Shown in pieces: positions 1 through 7,153 of a stretch of DNA of 49,292 nucleotides. This DNA is from Frankiales bacterium (GTDB lineage: Bacteria > Actinomycetota > Actinomycetes > Mycobacteriales > Jatrophihabitantaceae). The position numbers and the translations under genes are program-made. The stretch is taken from positions 1 through 49,292 of the forward strand of contig JAOPUZ010000036.1 in the NCBI GenBank assembly GCA_025966315.1, in the 5' to 3' direction. Position 1 is the stretch's first letter; the number at the start of each line of letters is the position of its first letter. The notes under the pieces were generated by a model. It worked only from the letters and a program-made list of their open reading frames with translations, was not told the origin of the DNA and ran no database searches.

Positions 1-192
1 ATCCGAACCGCCCGCTCACGCAACTCCGGCGGGTACCTCTTCGACGACGCTGATGACATGACCCCATCCTCCTCAAAGGATCGAGTCTCCGGACTAGCCG
101 GGGCGGTTCAGAACGAGCTTGCGATGAACGCTGCAGCGTCGGAGCTCGCCACAGTAGCCAAGAACAATTCTGGACGCGGAGGAGAAGCGTAG
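1..192 (+). CDS. C-terminal fragment of an unknown protein (5' end outside window)
   Basis: Frame 1 is open from the first base to a TAG at 190-192 and gives 63 residues, ending in a polar tail rich in Ala, Ser, Asn and Gly. I do not recognise the family. The stop shares one base with the GTG start of the downstream nucleotidyltransferase, so the genes are probably translationally coupled and functionally linked. By analogy with CBASS-type operons this could be an effector or accessory gene, but the visible part shows no motif to support that. Confidence 0.55.
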   Translation: MRTARSRNSGGYLFDDADDMTPSSSKDRVSGLAGAVQNELAMNAAASELATVAKNNSGRGGEA

Positions 193-1064
193 TGGCTGGT
201 ACTACGGCTCAAGCATTCACAGACTTTATGGAAGCCATCACGATCACAGAATATCAGAAGACGAGCATTGTGGGTGGCCGTAAGGCTGGCATAGCCAGGG
301 ACCTCGGCGAAGCATTTCCGGCATCCTCCGATCTACCATTGGTGGAAGTAAGGTTGATGGGATCAGCCGCAAAGGGCACGATTATCAGACCTATCGATGA
401 TGTCGATGTCGTCGCGATTTTCTCTAACGTGAAAGACGCATGGCGGGACAAATATCAGTATGATTCGCAGGCATTCCTCTACCGAATCAAGAGAGCTTAC
501 GACGGGTATAGCGTCGCGCAGGTAGGAGCGCGTGGCCAGGCGGTTCGCGTCTTCTATGACGGCGGCGGTCACGTTGACGTGGCACCGGTCTTCATTAAGG
601 GAGACGGTGTGTATCACCTTCCGTCAGGAACCGGTGGCTGGATTCTGACTGCGCCGTTCATCGCGAATGACTGGTTCGCGGGGCGGAATCGTGACCTCGA
701 CTACCACCTTGCTCCGTTGGTCCGCATGCTTAAGAAGTGGAATCTCGCTCACTCTAAGCGGCTGCAATCATTTCACCTCGAGACCATAGCGGCGCACACG
801 TTCTCTAGTGTATCTGGGAATCGTCGTGTTGGGCTCCAGAAGTTTTTTGAGTGGGGTGGAACTCATCTGAGTGTGAAAGATCCCGGCGAGCAATCTGGTC
901 AACTCAATGATTATCTTAGCTGGCAAGACGAGCAGGAAATAAAAACGTCCTTCGTCGCAGCATCGAACCGTGCGCTTAGGGCCATCGAAGCTGAAGCTAG
1001 CGGTGATCATGACGAAGCGAAACGTCTCTGGCGCATCATCCTCGGATCGAGCTTTCCGTCATGA
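192..1064 (+). CDS. CD-NTase-like (SMODS-type) nucleotidyltransferase
   Basis: A 290-residue protein of the DNA polymerase beta-like nucleotidyltransferase superfamily. The active site is visible as Gly57-Ser58, Asp70-x-Asp72 and a third acidic residue, Asp129 (in HVDVAP), the GS...DxD...D arrangement of oligonucleotide cyclases and related enzymes. A helical segment around 171-200 (PLVRMLKKWN...SFHLE) matches the conserved C-terminal core of CD-NTases. The start is GTG, overlapping the upstream TAG. The stop overlaps the ATG of a second NTase (ATGA). Base composition is more AT-rich than in the rest of the window, which suggests transfer. A signalling or defence role is inferred; the enzyme could instead modify a protein or RNA. 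Confidence 0.75.
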   Translation: MAGTTAQAFTDFMEAITITEYQKTSIVGGRKAGIARDLGEAFPASSDLPLVEVRLMGSAAKGTIIRPIDDVDVVAIFSNVKDAWRDKYQYDSQAFLYRIKRAYDGYSVAQVGARGQAVRVFYDGGGHVDVAPVFIKGDGVYHLPSGTGGWILTAPFIANDWFAGRNRDLDYHLAPLVRMLKKWNLAHSKRLQSFHLETIAAHTFSSVSGNRRVGLQKFFEWGGTHLSVKDPGEQSGQLNDYLSWQDEQEIKTSFVAASNRALRAIEAEASGDHDEAKRLWRIILGSSFPS

Positions 1065-1932
1065 GCAAGTCTGTGGCAACGGGCTTCAGTCAATTCTTGG
1101 ACTGGCTGACGCCGAGCGTTACCGAGCGCTCGCATGCGTCCACACATCGCATAGGCATCGAAGCGAAGCGAAGCTGGAGGCTAAGTTCGGTCTGTTTGGT
1201 ATGTTTGAGAGTGGCTCGTTTCGTCATGGTACCGGCGTCAGTGGCAAGAGTGATGTCGACTACTTCGTGTCACTTAAGTCGGCGAAACCCATCTGGTCAA
1301 GCAGCATCTTGTCCGCGGTCCGAGATGCCCTGAAGGAAAGGTACCCGACAACCTACATCCACTCATCGAGCCCTGCGGTGGTCTTGGAGTTTGGGGGCGG
1401 ATACGAACGTGTGGAGATCATCCCTGCCTATTTTAAAGATTCCGTTGCGGGCGTGTCACGCTACGAGATACCTGGCGTTGTCACTCAGTGGGTCGAATCG
1501 GCTCCGGGAGCTCACCTGAAGTACGTAAATGACTGCAACGCAATCCCTACAAGTGGTGGGGCGAAGTCCCTCGCGCGGCTGGCGAAAGCATGGAAGTATT
1601 ACCGCGATGTGCCGATCTCGTCGTTTTACCTCGAGATGCGCGCCGCGAATTATATGGCGAAACAGAGTACCCTTAATTACGCGCTGGACGTCTACTACTT
1701 CCTGCGTAGTCTGGAAATCGCCGGTCTTGCTCCGATGAACGATCCGACTGGAAGCACAGGCAGGATCAATCCATGTTCAAGCGATGCCAATCTCCTGGCT
1801 GCTAAATCCCGACTAGCTACAGCTGTTGGGCGAGCGTCTCGGGCTAAGGAGGCCTACATGCGAGATGATATCGCGGCCGCCTTTGCCGAGTGGAATTTGT
1901 TGTTCAACGGCCAATTTCCTAATTACTACTAA
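1061..1932 (+). pseudogene. Second CD-NTase-like nucleotidyltransferase, frameshifted at a GAAGC repeat
   Basis: The ATG at 1061 overlaps the previous stop (ATGA) and starts a typical NTase N-terminus (SQFLDWLTPSVTERSHASTH). At 1160-1174 lie three GAAGC copies; removing one joins this frame to the rest of the gene as ...IEAKLEAKFGLFGMF, giving 288 residues, close to the 290 of its neighbour. Downstream are the active-site elements GSFRHGTGVSGKSDVDYF, an acidic third position (VEIIP) and the conserved SFYLEMRAANYM helix. As written the gene is out of frame, unless an internal start or slippage rescues it. It is paralogous to the upstream gene, so the pair may normally act as partners. It may be decayed, phase-variable or a sequencing error. 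Confidence 0.75.
1160..1174 (+). repeat. Pentanucleotide tandem repeat (GAAGC)x3 in the NTase gene
   Basis: Three perfect GAAGC copies sit exactly where the reading frame breaks. Two copies restore a single open frame over the whole gene; three copies shift it. A change of one unit (5 nt, not a multiple of 3) is the classic basis of slippage-driven on/off switching, though three copies is short for a hypermutable tract. Confidence 0.8.
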
Positions 1933-1978
1933 TCGATTCACACTGACTCTTGGGGGGAGAGAACCTAAGTGCAGCTTT

Positions 1979-2380
1979 ATGAACTACCGCCCACGTAAAA
2001 CAAAGCAAGCTCCTGGCTTCCGCACCAAGCCTCGTAACATCACGGTTCGAGCTGTCCTCACGGAGCCACCTGACCTGCATGCTCTTGCCAGAGCCATCAT
2101 CACGATGGTTGTAGACCACGAGGGTGACGCCAACCGACATCGGTACCGACACGAGGACCAATGCTCGTGCGGCCTTCGCATGACGACGCCGGCCGCTCGT
2201 AACGTCTTACGGACGGTCTCAGCATCGCAGTCGTACTGCTCGCCGAGCCGCTTCAACGACCAGCCGTCTGTGTACTGCTGGATCGCTTGCTCGATGTCGA
2301 TGTTTTTCACCCCCTGGTTGCGGAGCTTGACGCCGTGGTCCTGCAGCAGCCGCAGCACCGTGGGTTTGGCAAGACCGTAG
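1979..2380 (+). CDS. Small basic protein, probably chimeric at its 3' end
   Basis: An ATG at 1979 opens a frame whose first ~50 residues (MNYRPRKTKQAPGFRTKPRN, then VRAVLTEPPDLHALARAI) look like a genuine small basic protein. I do not recognise a named family; short basic ORFs with a PDLxxLARA-type helix often sit beside recombinase-associated genes in actinobacteria. After about residue 50 the frame merely runs antisense through the convergent helix-turn-helix gene, so the natural 3' end appears lost. A GGGGGGAGA tract at 1951-1959 is a distant candidate ribosome-binding site. Function unknown. Confidence 0.4.
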   Translation: MNYRPRKTKQAPGFRTKPRNITVRAVLTEPPDLHALARAIITMVVDHEGDANRHRYRHEDQCSCGLRMTTPAARNVLRTVSASQSYCSPSRFNDQPSVYCWIACSMSMFFTPWLRSLTPWSCSSRSTVGLARP

Positions 2381-2454
2381 GTGACCATCGGCTGGGTGCT
2401 CGGCAAGCCAGCTTCATACTCAGCGACCAGCTGAGCGACCTGCTCAGACGTCAA
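1984..2454 (-). CDS. Double helix-turn-helix protein, recombinase-associated type, with foreign tail
   Basis: Residues 1-95 contain two HTH units: LTSEQVAQLVAEYEAG...KPTVLRLLQDHGV and IEQAIQQYTDGWSL...DAETVRKTLRAAGVVMRRP. These resemble the HTH of resolvase/invertase C-termini and orphan recombinase-neighbour proteins. From about residue 97 the sequence is antisense to the convergent small ORF and looks non-native, so the real stop was probably just beyond the RRP motif. The start used is TTG at 2454; the frame is open upstream to the stop of the next HTH gene (2647), so the true start is uncertain. Likely DNA-binding; target unknown. Confidence 0.5.
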   Translation of the reverse strand: MTSEQVAQLVAEYEAGLPSTQPMVTYGLAKPTVLRLLQDHGVKLRNQGVKNIDIEQAIQQYTDGWSLKRLGEQYDCDAETVRKTLRAAGVVMRRPHEHWSSCRYRCRLASPSWSTTIVMMALARACRSGGSVRTARTVMLRGLVRKPGACFVLRGR

Positions 2455-2646
2455 TCGTCGCTCGGCCTTGTGAATCCGAGGTGGGGGAATGGCTTTCCGA
2501 GAGGGCCGGGGGTCGCCAGGATTCCCCGAACATAAGAGAGTATGTACCGTTTTGGCAGGGGTGGGATTTTCGAGTATCGTCCCAGCAGCTCCACCTGAAT
2601 ACCCTTTACTCGAACCGGCGCAGCGTCGCCTCGCTTGCCGGCGTGC

Positions 2647-3222
2647 TTAACCCGGGTCCCGCTGGGTGGGCCTGACCGGCGGCCGTAGGGCCACCGCTGC
2701 TCGGAGTAGGTAGTTGCGAACCGAACCGTAGGAGAGCCCAGCCTGCGCTGACACCTGTCGCAGCGACAGCCCGGTTCGGTATAACTGCACGATGCCCTCG
2801 ATTTGCCGTTCGTCGGCTGCTCGCCGAGGACGCAGAACTACCTCGGCTCTGCCTAGGTGATGTCGGACGGTGTGCGCGTGAACGCCGAAGTACCGGCCCA
2901 GCTGCTCCATTGAAACGCCCTCCTCATAGCCCTCGATCAGGGCGCTAATCTGGGCCGGCTGTAGCTTGGTGTTGGGCCGGTAGGTAGTCGAGGGCGCGCT
3001 GCCTTCTAACACTCGGCCGCCTATTGCGTCACGCTTTGACGGAGTCAAGCGGGACTGATTCATGGGCAGACCGGTCATTTCAACTGCGGCCAATGCCCTT
3101 TGCAAGTGTTTCGGGAAGTGTGAAAGGTGTTCTCTCAGGTGCACTTGGGTGGTCTCTTCTAAACTCCGCCGAACGTGATCCGCCGCTGGGGATCTTTTCG
3201 TTTGATGGGCTCTCTGCGTCAT
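2647..3222 (-). CDS. Double helix-turn-helix DNA-binding protein
   Basis: A 191-residue protein whose C-terminal ~110 residues hold two HTH units: LQPAQISALIEGYEEGVSME...AHTVRHHLGRA and ERQIEGIVQLYRTGLSLRQV...YGSVRNYLLRAAV. It is paralogous in layout to the HTH gene just downstream and lies in the same frame. The N-terminal ~70 residues show no recognisable fold. ATG 3222 has a modest AGGA four bases upstream; internal ATGs at 3078 and 3063 would give a shorter and perhaps more natural protein. Such proteins are usually found near serine recombinases, but no recombinase is visible here, so the region may be a mobile-element remnant. Confidence 0.5.
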   Translation of the reverse strand: MTQRAHQTKRSPAADHVRRSLEETTQVHLREHLSHFPKHLQRALAAVEMTGLPMNQSRLTPSKRDAIGGRVLEGSAPSTTYRPNTKLQPAQISALIEGYEEGVSMEQLGRYFGVHAHTVRHHLGRAEVVLRPRRAADERQIEGIVQLYRTGLSLRQVSAQAGLSYGSVRNYLLRAAVALRPPVRPTQRDPG

Positions 3223-3503
3223 GCGGTCCTGAAGCTACTGGCTGCTACTCATGGTTTCGCCTATGCAACCGTCGGCAGCTGCGCTCGCATCCGCGAGCCC
3301 CGGCAATATGACAGAAAGCTACAAAGTCACTGCGCAGAGTAATGGGTGTTAGGGTGGCGTGAGTTACCTCAATAAGTGCTGGCTGGCAGGGCCGACCTGC
3401 CATCTTCCGCAGGGACGGCTGACCCTCGCCGGCTGACGCGAGGTTATCCCTGAGCGGGCGTTAGCGGACCTCTGCTCTTAGGAACAGCCGGAGGCTGATA
3501 TCG
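3223..3503 (+). promoter_or_regulatory. Non-coding leader with predicted hairpins upstream of the repeat-protein gene
   Basis: No convincing gene lies between the HTH gene and the ATG at 3504. The last 130 bases can fold: GGCAGG/CCTGCC, CCTCGC/GCGAGG (about 3424-3443), and a longer-range CAGGGA/TCCCTG pair bracketing the second hairpin. A GGAGG at 3490-3494 is the ribosome-binding site. This may be a structured 5' leader, but I could not match it to a named riboswitch. Confidence 0.35.
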
Positions 3504-4484
3504 ATGCTCAAAACAAAACTTCCACCCTCACCCCGTCCCGCGTCCGCTCCCGCCGCCACCGCCCGCACCCGGCGGCTGCTGGCTAGCGGGCTGGCCATCC
3601 TCGGTCTGGCGATGCTCGTGGCGGCCTTCCTCACCGGCGGGACCGCCGAAGCAGCCGCCCCGCTGACTGTCAACCAATGCAACGGAACCGACAACGTCGG
3701 CGGCCAAGCGGTGGCCTGCGACGTCACCGTCACCAACAACCTCGACCTGGCCACCGGCACGACCAGCTCCACCGCGACCGTCACCGAGTGCCACGGCGCT
3801 GCGAACACCACACCGACCTGCACGAGCTCCAGCACCCCGTACACCGCGCTGACCACCTCGGTCACCCAGTGCGACGGCTCCGGCAGCGGCGGCGGCGGCA
3901 CCGTGACCTGCACCGTGCACATCATCAACAACATCACGGGCACGGCCACCGCCAGCCCAGCCACCATCGACCAGTGCAACGGATCAGGGGCCGGCGGGGG
4001 CACCCAACCGACCCTGGCCTGCACGCCCGTGGGCAATACCACCAACGCCACCATCACCCAATGCAACAACTCCGGCAACGGCGGCGGCGCCACCCTGCGC
4101 GTGCAGTGCGGCGTGCTGCCCTCCACCGAGACCGCGGCGCTGCCGGTGAGCATCGATCAGTGCAACGGTTCCGGCAACGGCGGCGGCGCTACCGTGACCT
4201 GCACCGCCTCGCTCGTCAACAACGTCATCGCCGCCACGCCGGTCACCACGACACCGCCGGCCACCACCGCGCCAGCGACCGCGACAGCCGGGACCACGAC
4301 ACCACCGGCCCCCGCAACACCCGGAAACGGGACACCCGGAACCTCGACACCGGCGTTCGTCCCACCGGCCGGATTGACCGGGGACACGAGGCCGCCCACC
4401 GGCCACAACACGCTGCTGATCGGCCTCGGCGTAGCCCTCACCGGCGCAAGCGCCCTACTGATGCTGGGCAAACGTGCACGGTGA
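3504..4484 (+). CDS. Secreted cysteine-pair repeat protein with sortase-type C-terminus
   Basis: 326 residues. An N-terminal signal segment (basic, then hydrophobic at about 25-45, AEAAA cleavage region) is followed by six repeats, each with a cysteine pair in Q/E-C-N/H/D-G-(Gly-rich)-C form: Cys59/72, 96/106, 123/136, 158/173, 187/202 and 220/233. A Thr/Pro/Ala linker (about 245-290) leads to RPPTG at 296-300, a hydrophobic stretch and a KRAR tail, the architecture of a sortase sorting signal with R in place of L in LPxTG. The repeats probably form small disulfide-stabilised surface modules. GGAGG lies nine bases before ATG. The stop overlaps the sortase GTG (GTGA), so the two are likely enzyme and substrate. 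This repeat type recurs as hypothetical proteins in actinobacteria. Confidence 0.75.
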   Translation: MLKTKLPPSPRPASAPAATARTRRLLASGLAILGLAMLVAAFLTGGTAEAAAPLTVNQCNGTDNVGGQAVACDVTVTNNLDLATGTTSSTATVTECHGAANTTPTCTSSSTPYTALTTSVTQCDGSGSGGGGTVTCTVHIINNITGTATASPATIDQCNGSGAGGGTQPTLACTPVGNTTNATITQCNNSGNGGGATLRVQCGVLPSTETAALPVSIDQCNGSGNGGGATVTCTASLVNNVIAATPVTTTPPATTAPATATAGTTTPPAPATPGNGTPGTSTPAFVPPAGLTGDTRPPTGHNTLLIGLGVALTGASALLMLGKRAR

Positions 4485-5185
4485 AACGGCCTAACCGCCT
4501 GGTCACCGCCGCGCTCGCCGCCGCCGTCCTTGGCGCCGCAGGCTGCCAGTCAGCCACCGGTCCGGGCGGTCACCCGGGCACACCGGCAACGACAACAACA
4601 ACGTCCGGCGCCGAGCGCGATGGCGTGGCGACCGGCAGCCCAGGCGGCTCGTCGTCGCCCGGACCGAAGTCGGCACCGAGCGCCTCGAAGGCGCCGGCCG
4701 CCCAGGCCGGGTTCTCCCTGCTCATTCAAACCAGACGAGGCGACATCGCGGTCCCGGTCGCGCCGTTCACCGCGACAGTCCACCCTGACGGCAGCGCCGA
4801 TCCGATCGACCCGCCGCACAGCAACCCGCGCGGGTGGGCGACCGCGGCATGGATCGCGCAATCGGCCTATCCGTCTGCACCTCCCAGCGGCACCAGCTAC
4901 ATCTACGGCCACGCCTGCCACTACCACGCGTGCTCATTCACCCGGCTCCACGACGCGACCCCGGCCGACAATGTCGTCGTTAGGACGTCCTCGAGCCAGC
5001 TGACCTACCAGATCTGTGCAACGGGGCTCTCCCCCAAATCCGGCAACCTCGTCGTCCCCGCCTGCAAAAACCACGCCCATGTCGACCTGGTCCTCGTCAC
5101 CTGCCAATTTGAACAAGGCGATACCAGCACCAACAATCTCGTCCTCGCTGCGACGCTGCTCGAGCCCACCCCCGCGCACAGCTGA
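4481..5185 (+). CDS. Class E/F-like sortase, lipoprotein form, lacking the usual catalytic Arg
   Basis: 234 residues, starting at a GTG that overlaps the preceding stop by four bases. It has a hydrophobic N-terminus with a lipobox-like GAAGC (Cys22), a low-complexity linker to about 75 and then the sortase barrel. His144 lies in YIYGHACHYHA and Cys208 in LVLVTC, the two hallmark catalytic residues of sortases. The conserved Arg normally found shortly after the Cys is absent: residues 209-234 contain no arginine, with TSTNN at the expected place. The protein is probably tethered outside the membrane to process the adjacent repeat protein, but the missing Arg leaves activity in doubt. A related L,D-transpeptidase-like role cannot be excluded. 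Confidence 0.7.
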   Translation: MKRPNRLVTAALAAAVLGAAGCQSATGPGGHPGTPATTTTTSGAERDGVATGSPGGSSSPGPKSAPSASKAPAAQAGFSLLIQTRRGDIAVPVAPFTATVHPDGSADPIDPPHSNPRGWATAAWIAQSAYPSAPPSGTSYIYGHACHYHACSFTRLHDATPADNVVVRTSSSQLTYQICATGLSPKSGNLVVPACKNHAHVDLVLVTCQFEQGDTSTNNLVLAATLLEPTPAHS

Positions 5186-5312
5186 ACCGGCGTAAAACTC
5201 TCATCAGTCGACCCCCGTGCCACATCGCCCGGGCCCCCGCCGATTGCACGGGTGGCGACGAGTAAGGGCTCACCGGTCGTCGCGGGCGGGCGAGCCATAG
5301 ATCGGTGACCGC

Positions 5313-5951
5313 TCAGGCCGACCAGGACGAGGCAAGGATGCGCTCGACCATGCTGGCCCGACGAAAATCGGGGACGAAATGCTCGAGGACGTCGGCGTTG
5401 ATGGTGCCGTAGGTCGTATCGGGCCGGTGTTTGAGTCCCTCGTGGAGGGTCTTGAGGAACTCGTTCTTGAAGTCACCGCGCGGGTGCGCGGCGATGATCT
5501 CGTCGATCACGGCCGGATCGAGCTTGTCGAGTCCCACACCGATTGCGTCGGTCAGTACACCGAGATTGGTAGCCGCGACCTCGGGGCCCATGCGTCCGGG
5601 GATGCCCGGGGTGGTGTGCAGTGCGATCGCATTCCAGACGACCTCGATGGCTGGCGACGAGAAGCCCCGGTCGAGCAGGAACGCTCGGGCATGGTCGGCC
5701 CCGTCGATCTCGAATCGCTGCTTGGCATCCGAGAACGGGGTCAGCAGCCCGGTGTCGTGGAACAGCGCGGCCACGTAGAGCAGCTCAGGGTCTGGATCGA
5801 TGCCCAAGGTGCGCGCGTGAATCGAGCCGAAGAGAAACACGCGGCGCGAGTGATGGAACAGCAGTGGGTTGGTGGTTTCCCGGACGAAACGGGTCGCCTC
5901 GGCGACGGTGGAGGTCTCGGGGATCTCGACTCCGGCGATAATCTCAGACAT
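5313..5951 (-). CDS. HD-domain hydrolase (cyanamide hydratase-like family)
   Basis: 212 residues. The metal-binding HD motif is visible: HHSRRVFLFG, then LLYVAALFHDTGLL, with further His residues (GADHARAF, AIALHTTPG) as in small HD proteins related to fungal cyanamide hydratases. The ATG at 5951 is preceded by a GAAAGTGAG purine tract. It is divergent from the GlxA-type regulator, 81 bases apart, which suggests regulation by that protein. The substrate is unknown; the family name does not prove cyanamide activity. Probably cytoplasmic. Confidence 0.7.
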   Translation of the reverse strand: MSEIIAGVEIPETSTVAEATRFVRETTNPLLFHHSRRVFLFGSIHARTLGIDPDPELLYVAALFHDTGLLTPFSDAKQRFEIDGADHARAFLLDRGFSSPAIEVVWNAIALHTTPGIPGRMGPEVAATNLGVLTDAIGVGLDKLDPAVIDEIIAAHPRGDFKNEFLKTLHEGLKHRPDTTYGTINADVLEHFVPDFRRASMVERILASSWSA

Positions 5952-6032
5952 GCCATGCTCACTTTCAGGTCTCGACTGGGTGCAGTTCCACAGTGCCCAT
6001 GGTCGACCTGTCGGCGCCGCCTCGGTCGGGCC

Positions 6033-7052
6033 ATGAACCACCCGCATCAGGACACCGCTGAGCCCGGCCGCGCGGCCCGTGTCGGCGCCCATCTGGTCGC
6101 GATCCTGGTCTACGACGGGGTCAAGCTGCTCGATGTGGCCGGCCCGGCCGACGTCTTCGCCGAGGCGAACCGGCTCGGTGCCGACTATCGCGTGGTGTTG
6201 GTTTCGCCCACCGGCGCGGACGTCACCACCTCGATCGGCATCAAGCTCGCGGTCGACGGCGGCCCTGATGTCGAGCCGGCGCCAGACACCTTTCTCATTG
6301 CTGGCGGCGACAGCTATCCGCGCACGGCCGTGCCACGAGATCTGGTCGACGCCGCCCGGGCGGTTTCGGCGGGTGCGGGACGAGTCGCCTCGATCTGCAC
6401 CGGGGCGTTCATCCTCGCCGCGACCGGGCTTCTCGACGGAAAACGGGCCACTACGCATTGGAAGGTTGCCGACACCCTCGCCTCGCGTTACCCCATGACT
6501 CGGGTCGAACCCGACGCGATCTATGTGCGGGACGGCACCATCTACACGTCGGCAGGAGTGAGCGCCGGCATCGACCTCGCGCTCGCTCTCGTCGAGGAGG
6601 ATTACGGGCCGGACCTCACCCGCGAGGTTGCCCGCATGCTCGTCGTCTACCTGCAGCGGGCGGGCGGCCAGTCGCAGTTCTCGGCTCCGCTGCAGGGTTC
6701 ACCGCCCCGCACGCCGGCATTGCGCAGCATCGTCGATCTCGTTACCGCCAACCCGTCGGCGAAGCACTCTCTTACGGAGTTGGCAGATCATCTGAATCTG
6801 AGCCCTCGTCACCTCACTCGCCTGTTCCACGACGAGCTGTCGACGACCCCGGCCCGGTATGTCGAATCGATCCGCTTCGACATAGCCAAGGCGCTTCTCG
6901 ACCAGGGCTACACCGCCACCCAGACCGCCGAGCGAGCCGGCTTTCCCAGCTACGAGAGCATGCGCCGGGTCTTTGCCCGCGAACTTGAAATGTCGCCTGC
7001 TGCCTACCAGCGCAGCTTTCGAACCGCGCGCCGCAGCGAGACGGTCTCGTGA
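6033..7052 (+). CDS. GlxA-family transcriptional regulator (DJ-1/PfpI + AraC HTH)
   Basis: 339 residues. The N-terminal half (about 18-190) is a DJ-1/PfpI amidotransferase-like domain with SICTGAFILAATGLLDGKRATTHW, the nucleophile-elbow Cys region of this family. The C-terminal ~100 residues (HSLTELADHLNLSPRHLTRL...AERAGFPSYESMRRVF) are the double HTH of AraC/XylS regulators. Such proteins sense small ligands and activate adjacent genes. The divergent HD hydrolase and the downstream oxidoreductase are the obvious candidate targets. The start is ATG 6033, the first in-frame ATG that gives a family-like N-terminus; the ribosome-binding site is weak. Confidence 0.8.
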   Translation: MNHPHQDTAEPGRAARVGAHLVAILVYDGVKLLDVAGPADVFAEANRLGADYRVVLVSPTGADVTTSIGIKLAVDGGPDVEPAPDTFLIAGGDSYPRTAVPRDLVDAARAVSAGAGRVASICTGAFILAATGLLDGKRATTHWKVADTLASRYPMTRVEPDAIYVRDGTIYTSAGVSAGIDLALALVEEDYGPDLTREVARMLVVYLQRAGGQSQFSAPLQGSPPRTPALRSIVDLVTANPSAKHSLTELADHLNLSPRHLTRLFHDELSTTPARYVESIRFDIAKALLDQGYTATQTAERAGFPSYESMRRVFARELEMSPAAYQRSFRTARRSETVS

Positions 7053-7153
7053 GCCCGCTGTCTGGATTCGGGTGGTTCCTGGCCGGATGGACGTTGCCTC
7101 GACCACGGTAGCCCGGCAGGCTTGCGTCGACCGAGGCACCTGGAGGATCGAAG

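Noticed and set aside
3223-3503. c-di-AMP (ydaO-type) riboswitch before the surface protein gene
   Set aside because: Hairpins are present, but the conserved ydaO core segments are not visible.
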